DNA of 22,049 nucleotides from SIG607 sp045655165. Its GTDB lineage: Bacteria; Bacillota; Clostridia; Oscillospirales; Acutalibacteraceae. Numbering within the stretch: the stretch's first letter is position 1; each line of letters begins with the position of its first letter. This document shows positions 14,258 through 22,049 of this stretch, in pieces. Location of the stretch: assembly GCA_045655165.1 (NCBI GenBank), contig JAZOOT010000004.1, positions 1-22,049 of the forward strand. The letters are read 5' to 3'. Made by a program: the position numbers and the translations under genes. Below the pieces are notes generated by a model that made no database searches, had not been told where the DNA came from, and saw only the letters and a list, made by a program, of their open reading frames with translations.

Positions 14258-17200
14258 TTATGCATCAATGGTAGAAACGCAAAGTGTTGTTTCTTCTAAA
14301 ACGTCAAGCAAAACGTTAACTGTATCAAGGGTTGTAAACATTGTAATGTTGTTTTCGGTTGAAAGTGTTCTAATTTCGTAACCGTCACTTTCGGTACCAA
14401 CACTGCTTACATCGCGGGTGTTAATAACATATGCAATATGGCCTTGGCGAAGCGCGGTGGGAATTTCTTCGCTGCCTTCGCTAATCTTTTTAAGCACGTG
14501 GGTACGAATTCCGTTTTCTTTTAAGAATTTTGCAGTACCTTCGGTTGCCTGAATGTTAAAGCCAAGGTTATAAAAACGGCGAATTAAAGGAAGCGCCTCT
14601 TCTTTGTCTTTATCGGCAATGGTGGCAAGAACGGTGCCGTAATTTTGAAGTTTCATACCCGATGCCTGAAGTGCTTTATAAAGTGCGCGGTTAAGTTTAT
14701 CGTCATAACCAATGGCTTCGCCCGTTGACTTCATTTCGGGCGAAAGGTATGCGTCAAGTCCGCTTATTTTATTAAACGAGAACACCGGAACTTTAACATA
14801 CCAGCGTTTCTTTTCTTCGGGGTAAAGGGTGAATATGCCAAGTTCTTTTAAACTTTTGCCCAAAATAACTTCTGTTGCAATATCGGCAAGACTGTAACCT
14901 GTTGCCTTTGACAAGAACGGAACTGTACGCGAAGAACGCGGGTTTACTTCAATAATGTAAACTTCTTCGTTACTGTCAACTATAAACTGAATATTGTAAA
15001 GGCCAACAATGCCAATACCTGTGCCAAGTTTTTTAGCGTATTGCAAAATTTTGCCCTTAACTTTATCGCTAATGCTAAAGGTTGGGTAAACGCTTATAGA
15101 GTCACCGCTGTGAACACCTGTACGCTCAACAAGTTCCATAATACCGGGCACAAAAACATCTCTGCCGTCGCAAATAGCGTCAATTTCAACCTCTTTGCCC
15201 TGAATATATTTATCAACCAAAACAGGTCTGTCTTCATCAAGTTCGGCAGCGGTTTTTAAATAGTGGCGAAGTTGTTCTTCGTTTGCAACAATTTGCATTG
15301 CGCGGCCGCCCAATACAAACGAGGGGCGAACAAGCACAGGGTAGCCAATTTCAGCAGCCGCTTTAACACCGTCTTCAATTTTTGTAACGGCTTTACCTTT
15401 TGGCTGGGGGATACCAAGTTCTTTTAAAAGTTTTTCAAAACTGTCGCGGTTTTCGGCTTTGTCAATAGCCGCGCAGTCGGTACCAATAATTTTAACACCT
15501 TGGCGGTAAAGCGGTTCGGCAAGGTTAATTGCGGTTTGACCGCCAAGCGACGCAATAACGCCCTCGGGCTTTTCAAACTCAATAATGTTCATAACATCTT
15601 CAACACAAAGGGGTTCAAAATAAAGTTTATCGGCGGTTGTGTAGTCGGTTGAAACGGTTTCGGGGTTGTTGTTAATAATTATTGCTTCGTAACCCGAATT
15701 TTTAATGGTTGTTACGGCGTGTACGGTTGAATAGTCAAATTCAACACCCTGACCAATTCTAATAGGACCGGCACCCAAAACAATAATTTTTTTGTTGTTG
15801 CTTAAAACCGATTTATTTTCATCGGTATATGAAGAATAAAAATAGGGGATATATGCATTTGTATGGAAAGTATCTACCATTTTATAAACAGGCATTATGC
15901 CGTTTTCTTTACGAATATTAAATACTTCCTGTTCGGTTTTGCCCCAAAGTTTTGCAATGTAAATATCGGAAAAGCCCATTTTCTTGGCTTTTTTAAGAAC
16001 TTCTAAATTGCCTTTGTTTGCCCCCAGTTCGTTTTCGGCGTTTACAATTTTTTGTAGGGACTTTAAGAAGTATTCGGTTATCATGGTTGCCTTATGGAGT
16101 TCGGCAGTTGAAACACCCAACCTTAAAAGGCGCATTACGGCAAAAATGTTATCGTCTTTAAACTCTTTAATGTAATCAAACAGTTCTTCTTTGCCCATAT
16201 TTTCAAACTTTTGCATAAAGAAGTGTTTAACGCCGGTTTCAAGTGAGCGAACCGATTTTAAAAGTGCTTCTTCCAAATTAGAGCCAATGCCCATAACTTC
16301 GCCCGTTGCTTTCATTTGGGTGCCAAGTTTGTTTGAAGCAGTTGCAAACTTATCAAAAGGGAAACGCGGAAGTTTTGCAACAATGTAATCTAAATAAGGT
16401 TGTTTTGCGGCGGTGGTGTTTGAAAGCGCAATTTCACTAAGTTCCATACCAACCGCAATTTTTGCAGTAACCCTTGCAATTGGGTAACCGCTTGCTTTTG
16501 AAGCCAAAGCACTAGAGCGCGAAACACGGGGGTTTACTTCAATAAGGTAATATTCACTTGTGTAGGGGTTTAAGGCGAATTGAACATTACAGCCGCCTTC
16601 AATTTTAAGTTCCCTAATAAGTTTAATTGCGCTGTCGTTAAGCATTTTGTAGTCTTTTTCGTTTAAAGTTAAAATGGGCGCAACAACAATTGAGTCGCCT
16701 GTGTGAATACCAACAGGGTCAATGTTTTCCATTCCGCAAATGGTAATAACGTTATCACTTGAATCGCGCATCATTTCAAATTCGATTTCCTTATATCCCT
16801 TAACGCTTTTTTCAATAAGCACTTGGTGAACAGGAGAAAGTTTAAAGGCATTTGCGCCAACTAAACGAAGTTCTTCTTCGTTATATGCAAAACCGCCGCC
16901 TGTACCGCCCAAGGTAAATGCAGGGCGCAAAACAACAGGGTAGCCAATTCTTTTTGCAGCAGCGGCTGCTTCTTCAATGTTATATGTTATTTCAGAAGGA
17001 ATAACCGGCTCGCCAATTTTTTGGCAAAGTTCTTTAAACAGTTCGCGGTCTTCGGCGCGTTCAATACTTTCACTTTTTGTGCCCAAAAGTTCAACTTCGC
17101 ATTCCTTTAAAATGCCCTTTTTTTCAAGTTGCATTGCAAGGTTTAAGCCGGTTTGACCGCCAATGCCGGGAATAATGGCGTTGGGGCGTTCGTACCTTAA

Positions 17201-17431
17201 AATTTTTGCAATGTATTCAAGCGTAAGGGGCTCCATATACACTTTATCGGCAATTGAGGTATCGGTCATTATGGTTGCGGGGTTAGAGTTGCATAGCACA
17301 ACTTCGTAGCCCTCTTCTTTAAGGGCAAGACAGGCCTGTGTGCCTGCATAGTCAAACTCGGCTGCCTGACCAATTACAATTGGTCCCGAGCCAATAATCA
17401 TTATCTTTTTTAAATCTGTTCTTTTTGCCAT
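14258..17431 (-). CDS. carB: Carbamoyl-phosphate synthase large subunit
   Basis: CarB makes carbamoyl phosphate from bicarbonate, ammonia and two ATP. The 1057 residues show the internal duplication: GSGPIVIGQAAEFDYAGTQA near residue 13 and GAGPIRIGQGVEFDYSTVHA in the second half, each followed by an ATP-grasp module with RPAFTLGGTGGG or RPSFVLGGRAM and IEVNPRVSRSSALAS or IEVNPRSSRTVPFLS. The C-terminal 120 residues form the MGS-like allosteric domain. It is complete and of normal length. The glutaminase subunit CarA, which normally supplies the ammonia, is not beside it: pyrC ends 15 bases upstream. Either carA lies elsewhere or free ammonia is used. GGAGGG stands seven bases before the ATG. 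Confidence 0.96.
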   Translation of the reverse strand: MAKRTDLKKIMIIGSGPIVIGQAAEFDYAGTQACLALKEEGYEVVLCNSNPATIMTDTSIADKVYMEPLTLEYIAKILRYERPNAIIPGIGGQTGLNLAMQLEKKGILKECEVELLGTKSESIERAEDRELFKELCQKIGEPVIPSEITYNIEEAAAAAKRIGYPVVLRPAFTLGGTGGGFAYNEEELRLVGANAFKLSPVHQVLIEKSVKGYKEIEFEMMRDSSDNVITICGMENIDPVGIHTGDSIVVAPILTLNEKDYKMLNDSAIKLIRELKIEGGCNVQFALNPYTSEYYLIEVNPRVSRSSALASKASGYPIARVTAKIAVGMELSEIALSNTTAAKQPYLDYIVAKLPRFPFDKFATASNKLGTQMKATGEVMGIGSNLEEALLKSVRSLETGVKHFFMQKFENMGKEELFDYIKEFKDDNIFAVMRLLRLGVSTAELHKATMITEYFLKSLQKIVNAENELGANKGNLEVLKKAKKMGFSDIYIAKLWGKTEQEVFNIRKENGIMPVYKMVDTFHTNAYIPYFYSSYTDENKSVLSNNKKIIVLGAGPIRIGQGVEFDYSTVHAVTTIKNSGYEAIIINNNPETVSTDYTTADKLYFEPLCVEDVMNIIEFEKPEGVIASLGGQTAINLAEPLYRQGVKIIGTDCAAIDKAENRDSFEKLLKELGIPQPKGKAVTKIEDGVKAAAEIGYPVLVRPSFVLGGRAMQIVANEEQLRHYLKTAAELDEDRPVLVDKYIQGKEVEIDAICDGRDVFVPGIMELVERTGVHSGDSISVYPTFSISDKVKGKILQYAKKLGTGIGIVGLYNIQFIVDSNEEVYIIEVNPRSSRTVPFLSKATGYSLADIATEVILGKSLKELGIFTLYPEEKKRWYVKVPVFSFNKISGLDAYLSPEMKSTGEAIGYDDKLNRALYKALQASGMKLQNYGTVLATIADKDKEEALPLIRRFYNLGFNIQATEGTAKFLKENGIRTHVLKKISEGSEEIPTALRQGHIAYVINTRDVSSVGTESDGYEIRTLSTENNITMFTTLDTVNVLLDVLEETTLCVSTIDA

Positions 17432-17446
17432 TTTTGTTCCCTCCGA

Positions 17447-18649
17447 TTATTTTAAAAAAACAACTTCATTGTTTAAATATGTTAGTAAACATTCGCCACA
17501 AACGGTGTCGTCCTCAAAAGGCGTGGCTTTGCCCATTGACAAAAACTTGTTTGGGTCTATTTTTACTTCCTTTTCTAAATTCCACACGCTAAAACCAATA
17601 TCATCTTTAATATTAAAGCGTTTTCGCGGTGCAAAGCAAAGTAAATCTACAAGTTTTTCTAAACTTATTACACCTGTTTTAACAAGGTGGGTGTATAAAA
17701 GCGGAAATGCCGTTTCAAGCCCCACAATACCAAAGGCACTTTCCTTTAACCCCTTTGCCTTTTCCTCTGCAGAGTGTGGCGCGTGGTCGGTTGCAATCAT
17801 ATCTATTGTGCCGTCTTTAATACCCTCAATAAGCGCCAAGCGGTCGGCTTCTGCCCTTAACGGCGGGTTCATTTTAAATTTGCCGTCTTCTTTTAAATCG
17901 TTATCGGTTAAAATTAAGTAGTGAGGACCTGTTTCACAAGTAATATCAAGCCCCTCTTTTTTTGCGCGTCTTATAAGTTCAACACTTTCTTTTGAGGAAA
18001 TGTGGCAAACGTGATATTTTACCCCCGTTTTACGAACAAGTTCAATATCCCGCGCAATTTGGGCATATTCACTTTCACTGCAAATACCTTTGTGGCCGTG
18101 TGTTTTTGCATATTCGCCGTCGTGAATATAACCGCCCTTTAAAAGTTCGTTCACTTCACAGTGGGCAACAATCATTTTGCCGTTTTGGCGGGCTTTAATC
18201 ATTGCTTCTTCCATTAACGCGTCATTTTGCACACCGCGTCCGTCATCGCTGTACGCAACGCACAAATCTTTCATACCGTTTATATCGGCAAGGGTTTCGC
18301 CCTGCTGTTTAACGGTAATTGAAGCGTATGGGTAAACATTTATTACGGAATCACGCTTTATTATTTCGTGCTGTAAATTTAGGTTTTCTATACTGTGTGG
18401 CACAGGGTTTAAGTTTGGCATTGTGCAAACGGCGGTGTAACCGCCTGCCGCTGCCGCTAAACTGCCCGTTTTAATGGTTTCTTTATAAGAAAAACCCGGC
18501 TCGCGAAAATGAACATGCACATCGCAAAAACCGGGAAGCAAAGTTAAATTATTAAAATTAAAAAAGGAAACACCACCGCCAGACAATACGGTTTCATTGG
18601 CGGTTTTTATAAGGTTGTTTATTTCGTTTTGCTTTAATTTTTGTGCCAT
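17447..18649 (-). CDS. pyrC: Dihydroorotase
   Basis: PyrC cyclises N-carbamoyl-aspartate to dihydroorotate in a zinc-dependent amidohydrolase fold. The metal-binding HVH (45-47) in GFCDVHVHFREPG, the SDDG stretch (134-137), H163 in VAHCE, H216 in CHIS and D288 in TDHAPHS are all present. The barrel is intact, but the N-terminus is about ten residues shorter than in typical class I enzymes and hardly resembles them (MAQKLKQNEINN). It is the first gene of the operon, read from the promoter at 18723-18751 through a leader of about 67 bases that contains a terminator. AAGGAAG stands six bases before the ATG (18647-18649). Confidence 0.93.
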   Translation of the reverse strand: MAQKLKQNEINNLIKTANETVLSGGGVSFFNFNNLTLLPGFCDVHVHFREPGFSYKETIKTGSLAAAAGGYTAVCTMPNLNPVPHSIENLNLQHEIIKRDSVINVYPYASITVKQQGETLADINGMKDLCVAYSDDGRGVQNDALMEEAMIKARQNGKMIVAHCEVNELLKGGYIHDGEYAKTHGHKGICSESEYAQIARDIELVRKTGVKYHVCHISSKESVELIRRAKKEGLDITCETGPHYLILTDNDLKEDGKFKMNPPLRAEADRLALIEGIKDGTIDMIATDHAPHSAEEKAKGLKESAFGIVGLETAFPLLYTHLVKTGVISLEKLVDLLCFAPRKRFNIKDDIGFSVWNLEKEVKIDPNKFLSMGKATPFEDDTVCGECLLTYLNNEVVFLK

Positions 18650-18671
18650 ATTTTACTTCCTTTTTTATTTT

Positions 18672-18703
18672 AAAAAAAGCCCTGCTCGGTTAGAGCAAGG
18701 GCT
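18672..18703 (-). terminator. Leader terminator (attenuator) of the pyr operon
   Basis: On the minus strand AGCCCTTGCTC (18693-18703) pairs with GAGCAGGGCT (18678-18687), with one bulged T and loop TAACC, and the stem runs into seven T (18672-18678). It lies about 13 bases after the predicted transcript start and 23 before pyrC, so most transcripts would stop here unless something prevents it. I see no PyrR-type anti-antiterminator, T-box or leader peptide, and no convincing antiterminator. The trigger is unknown. Confidence 0.85.
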
Positions 18704-18722
18704 GACTTATAGTGCCTAATAA

Positions 18723-18751
18723 ATTATACCATTATTTAAACTTCTTGTCAA
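18723..18751 (-). promoter_or_regulatory. Consensus sigma-A promoter of the pyr operon
   Basis: TTGACA (18746-18751), exactly 17 bases, and TATAAT (18723-18728), with TG at the extended -10 position: every consensus base matches. The start should fall at about 18715-18717, giving an RNA that begins (A)GGCAC. The -35 box lies two bases from the T-run of the preceding terminator. Such a strong promoter makes sense if output is set afterwards by attenuation. Confidence 0.9.
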
Positions 18752-18752
18752 C

Positions 18753-18780
18753 AAAAAACAGGGTAAAATTTACCCTGTTT
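18753..18780. terminator. Symmetrical terminator between the esterase gene and the pyr promoter
   Basis: AAACAGGGTAAA (18756-18767) and TTTACCCTGTTT (18769-18780) form a perfect 12-bp inverted repeat around one base. It has A or T runs on both sides, so it can terminate in both directions. On the minus strand it starts 11 bases past the stop of the esterase gene, and its T-run ends just before the pyr -35 box. Confidence 0.85.
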
Positions 18781-18791
18781 TTATATTATTT

Positions 18792-21700
18792 TTATTTTAC
18801 TAAACCTTTTTCGGTTAAGAAGTTTGCAAAAACATCTGCCATTTGTGCGTGTTGGTCGTAAGTGGGGTGTCCTGCACCGCCTGCGTTTAAGCCGCTTGGC
18901 AACTGGCAAACATAATAACCGGCAGTTTCGCCGCCTAATTCGTTCATAGCGGTAATGGCAGCATCTTTATACTCATCTGTCATGCCGCCCGTAATCCAAA
19001 CAAATTTAGCGTTCGGGTTATACTGTTTAACAATGGAAACAAGATTTTTCATACCGTCAACAAAGTAAGCATTGCGTTCTGTTTCGGGTTTAGAACCGGC
19101 TGCCGCGCTGTCGTTTGTACCAAGGTAAATGCACACAACATCGGCTTGGCGGTCTATGCTGTACGGTGTGGTTTCGCTTCTTATATAACTGTCAATTCCG
19201 TAAGTTTCCGGCCAACTTGCGCCAAGACCTACGCCGCCGCCCGAACTGGTTTTAAAGCCCGAACCGCTGCGGCTGCGAATACGGAAATCAAAGCCCAAAT
19301 TCTGTGCAGTTAAGAACGCGTATGTTCTTGTGCCATCATGAACACCTTCACCGCCGCCACCTGTACCGCAGGTAATAGAGTCACCAATAAATTCAATTAA
19401 GGTTTCGGCTTGTTCGGCTTTTACGAGTTCGCCAATAAACTCGGCACCCATAATTTCAGTAGGTCCGTCTATTACTTCGGTAATTCTTGAAATTTGAATT
19501 TCTTTAACACCGGGTTTGTTGCCAACATTAAAGGTAAATTCGCTAATACCGTTTTCGGAATCAACACCTATTGGTCTGAATTCGCCTGTTACACGAGCCC
19601 CGTCAACAAGCACCTTAAAGCGAACTTCTGTGCCAAGGGGGTTATGAACCTTTACTGTAACATCGCCAATACAGTTTGCTTTAAATTTAACTGTTTGACC
19701 GCTCCAGTCGCTGGTAATACCGGTTTCTGTTACCTTACTGTTACCTTGTAACACAAGTTTTTCTGTTACTTCGGCTTTAGTGAAATCGTAATATGTTTTG
19801 TCACTGCCTAGCGCATTTACTGCCTTTACTTCGCTTACGCTGTAGGTGTAAATATCGCTGTAAATTTTTCTGCCGTCGCTAAGTTCAATATAACCGCGAA
19901 CTGCAATTTGGTTTTCATCGTTCACTTCAAAATTCTTAATATAGGTACTATAGGTTAATACACCGTTTTCGTTTGCCCAACAGTCCGCAAGATTTTCGGC
20001 TTTTTCAGAAACAATAAAGCGGTACTTTTCTGCATTTTCTTTAACAAAAATGTTGGGGGTTTCGGCATATTCACGCAAATAGTTGCCGTTTTCATCGGCA
20101 GTTCTTTCAATTCTTTTGTAAAGTGCTAAAAGAACACCGCGTTTAATAACACTAACGCTTTCACCGCCAATGGTAATTTCGCCGTTTTCATTTGGTGCAT
20201 AGTTAAAGTACACGCGAAGCGCTTGCTTGCCTTCAATGGCTTCTTTTTCGGCAGTTAATACCGAAACACCGCCACAGTTAATTGAAGTTTGTAAAGATAC
20301 ATTATCTATATAAACCGTGCGTTCGGTATCGTCAATATCACTGTTTACAGAAAGAACAGGAATACAGAACATATTACTGCTTATTGCGTAATCAGCGTTA
20401 TGGTAGCCAAAATCTGTGGTAAAGGTAATTGTAACCTTTGTCCAGTCGTCTTTAACTTGGTTTGCAGGAATAACGACTGTGTTAATGGTTCCCAACATTT
20501 CGCTGTTAACCGCATTTGCAATACCAAATTCAAGGTCTTTATTGCTTTCACCCTCGGCTTTATAGTAGAAAGTTGCAGTGTATGTGGTATTATCTTTTAA
20601 AAGTACGCCGTTACTAATATCGGCAACTTTATATTTTGTACCGCTAACGGTTTGTTTAAATTTAAGGGCTTTTTCGCTTTCCATACCGTCATTAACTATC
20701 TGGAAGTTTTGGGGCGCAAAACCGGCACCGTCAAAAACAGTATAACCTTTCTCTTGTTTTATGGGGTTTGCCCAAACGCCGTCTTGGTTTGCGTTTTGCC
20801 AAACAGTATGTTCTGCTGTGTTTTGGGCAATAGCATAATTGTTGGTTTCATCTAAAACGGCATTTTTAGAAAACTTAATATGGTTTTCAAAAGAAACAAA
20901 TGCGTCTTCTTTTGCGTTTGTATCAATTTCATAAACGAAAATGTCTTTAACCGAAACCGAACCGCCTTTGGCTGCATTTGCAATTCGCAAACCAAGGAAG
21001 TTATATTCGTTATTAGAAATATTTTCGGGCATTGTAAAAACAAGACTGTACTTTTCGTAGTTTTCTGTTGCGCTAATTGTTACTTCGCCGGATTTATGTA
21101 ACAATTCATTATAACCGCTACCATTGTTTGCATCGCGGTACCATTGCGGAGTTCCCCATGCCAATTGAAAATGAGTTCTTGGAATAGATGCACCAAACGC
21201 AATTTTTGTTGCGCCGTTAGAACTCTTTGCCAAAATGGTCATTTTATAGGTTGCACCGGGTTTTGCAGCAACGAAATTACCTGATTTATCGGTAAGAATG
21301 TGTGCGGAATCTACGGCATTATCCGACTTCATAACAAACTCGGTCGAGTTTGTTTCTGAATCATAGGCAGAACTTTTTATAAAGGGAACCGAAGAATATA
21401 CCCTTCTGCTGTAAGCATTAATTTTATCGGTTTCCAAATAGCCAAATTCTGCGTTTGTTATAATGGGCATATAAACTTCGGTTAAAGCGGTACCGTTACC
21501 CGGTAAAATAAGGTCTGCTGATATTGGGTAATCAACATATTTTGCATAAAGATTTTTAGCACCATCGCTGTCAATTGCAATTTTTGCGGTGTTAATGGGC
21601 TCGCCCGAAAAATCTTCGGTTAAATACCAATCAACAAAGTATTGTGTTTTTGTGTTGGGAGCAAGAAAATCAATTGCGTAGTCGTTGCCAATTTCAACAC

Positions 21701-22049
21701 CCTCTTTAACAACCCTTGTTGCTTTTTCGCCGTTTTCGTTTAAGTAATTATAAACAACGCTAACCGGTTCAGGAATGTATTCTTCAAGAACTACATTTTT
21801 AAAATGAAGGCCTTCATTACTACCATTATAACCAGCATCATCAAAGTACAAACCAATAAGGGGATAGTTTTTTTCAAAGTCGAAGCCACTGGTGCTAAAG
21901 GTAATAGCAGCAGAATTCCATTCTGTAGTATTGGCAGTAAAACCGCCAAACTTACCTACAGCTTTACGGTCATCGCCCCAGGATGCATCGCTTCCAGCCA
22001 TTGTAGAAAACGCAGATTTTGCTTTACCTAAAGCAGCCGAAATGGTCAA
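18792..22049 (-). CDS. Large secreted multidomain esterase (CE2-like SGNH hydrolase), 5' end missing
   Basis: The window holds the C-terminal 1085 residues; the frame stays open to the edge. In order (numbering from the edge): a jelly-roll-like segment (1-93), an InlB-type repeat (97-173, ending NLYAKYVD), two carbohydrate-binding-module-like beta-sandwiches (about 191-375 and 430-590), an Ig-like stretch (about 590-740), a CE2-type N-terminal jelly-roll (752-874) and an SGNH/GDSL esterase domain. The last has GDSITCG (S891 the nucleophile), GTNDS (977-981) and the GHP histidine H1061. CE2 enzymes remove acetyl groups from xylan, mannan or glucan chains outside the cell and use a Ser-His dyad. 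It probably acts on plant polysaccharide. There is no LPXTG or dockerin at the C-terminus, so anchoring must depend on the missing part or on sugar binding. Terminator at 18753-18780. Confidence 0.85.
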   Translation of the reverse strand: MTISAALGKAKSAFSTMAGSDASWGDDRKAVGKFGGFTANTTEWNSAAITFSTSGFDFEKNYPLIGLYFDDAGYNGSNEGLHFKNVVLEEYIPEPVSVVYNYLNENGEKATRVVKEGVEIGNDYAIDFLAPNTKTQYFVDWYLTEDFSGEPINTAKIAIDSDGAKNLYAKYVDYPISADLILPGNGTALTEVYMPIITNAEFGYLETDKINAYSRRVYSSVPFIKSSAYDSETNSTEFVMKSDNAVDSAHILTDKSGNFVAAKPGATYKMTILAKSSNGATKIAFGASIPRTHFQLAWGTPQWYRDANNGSGYNELLHKSGEVTISATENYEKYSLVFTMPENISNNEYNFLGLRIANAAKGGSVSVKDIFVYEIDTNAKEDAFVSFENHIKFSKNAVLDETNNYAIAQNTAEHTVWQNANQDGVWANPIKQEKGYTVFDGAGFAPQNFQIVNDGMESEKALKFKQTVSGTKYKVADISNGVLLKDNTTYTATFYYKAEGESNKDLEFGIANAVNSEMLGTINTVVIPANQVKDDWTKVTITFTTDFGYHNADYAISSNMFCIPVLSVNSDIDDTERTVYIDNVSLQTSINCGGVSVLTAEKEAIEGKQALRVYFNYAPNENGEITIGGESVSVIKRGVLLALYKRIERTADENGNYLREYAETPNIFVKENAEKYRFIVSEKAENLADCWANENGVLTYSTYIKNFEVNDENQIAVRGYIELSDGRKIYSDIYTYSVSEVKAVNALGSDKTYYDFTKAEVTEKLVLQGNSKVTETGITSDWSGQTVKFKANCIGDVTVKVHNPLGTEVRFKVLVDGARVTGEFRPIGVDSENGISEFTFNVGNKPGVKEIQISRITEVIDGPTEIMGAEFIGELVKAEQAETLIEFIGDSITCGTGGGGEGVHDGTRTYAFLTAQNLGFDFRIRSRSGSGFKTSSGGGVGLGASWPETYGIDSYIRSETTPYSIDRQADVVCIYLGTNDSAAAGSKPETERNAYFVDGMKNLVSIVKQYNPNAKFVWITGGMTDEYKDAAITAMNELGGETAGYYVCQLPSGLNAGGAGHPTYDQHAQMADVFANFLTEKGLVK

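Noticed and set aside
17469..17921. Plus-strand reading frame of 150 codons opposite pyrC
   Set aside because: It is fully antisense to dihydroorotase with all its catalytic motifs, and no start signal precedes it.
18672..18703. Leader hairpin as the terminator of the upstream esterase gene
   Set aside because: The esterase already has a perfect terminator at 18753-18780, and this hairpin lies downstream of the pyr promoter, so it belongs to the pyr leader.
18649..18720. PyrR-binding attenuator or T-box in the pyr leader
   Set aside because: The leader is about 67 bases and shows no PyrR-type conserved loop, T-box sequence or specifier stem.

Overview
The window looks like chromosome from an AT-rich, low-GC Gram-positive, endospore-forming member of the Clostridia, probably an uncultured gut lineage near the Oscillospirales. 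The taxonomic guess rests on a gerA-gerC-gerB spore germinant-receptor operon, a SpoIID-like cell-wall protein, a class 1B dihydroorotate dehydrogenase (PyrD with PyrK), strong AAGGAGG-type ribosome binding sites and an InlB-type repeat in a secreted esterase. There are no tRNA, rRNA, CRISPR or transposase genes that I can see.

Layout. Bases 1-303 hold no ordinary gene. They hold an ordered array of short hairpins separated by the heptamer GTGATAT, which turns into its reverse complement ATATCAC halfway along; a strong hairpin closes it. A flavin-reductase-like gene (minus) and an ABC exporter (plus) then diverge from back-to-back sigma-A promoters at about 851-911. The exporter is followed by a terminator hairpin that appears to contain a sigma-G-like promoter for gerA, gerC and gerB (plus, 2711-5736). 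GerC is about half the usual length. gerB runs 41 bp into the 3' end of a convergent minus-strand pair: a 124-residue beta-sandwich protein and a SpoIID-like protein with three peptidoglycan-binding domains. The best terminator for the ger transcript lies about 1.7 kb further on, so the two units may make overlapping antisense RNA.

From 7503 to 18649, all on the minus strand, lies a tightly packed pyrimidine operon: pyrC, carB, pyrK, pyrD, pyrF, pyrE, pyrB, then cysK and a membrane protein of unknown function. It covers every UMP-biosynthesis step except the glutaminase subunit CarA, which is absent here. PyrB carries a C-terminal four-cysteine tail that resembles the zinc domain of the regulatory chain PyrI. 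The operon starts from a near-perfect promoter (TTGACA, 17 bp, TATAAT) and has an intrinsic terminator in its short leader, so attenuation is likely, but no PyrR-type binding site or obvious antiterminator is visible. A long imperfect palindrome interrupts the operon between pyrF and pyrE.

Upstream of the pyr promoter, and separated from it by a symmetrical terminator, is the 3' part of a large secreted multidomain protein that ends in a CE2-like SGNH esterase; its 5' end lies outside the window.
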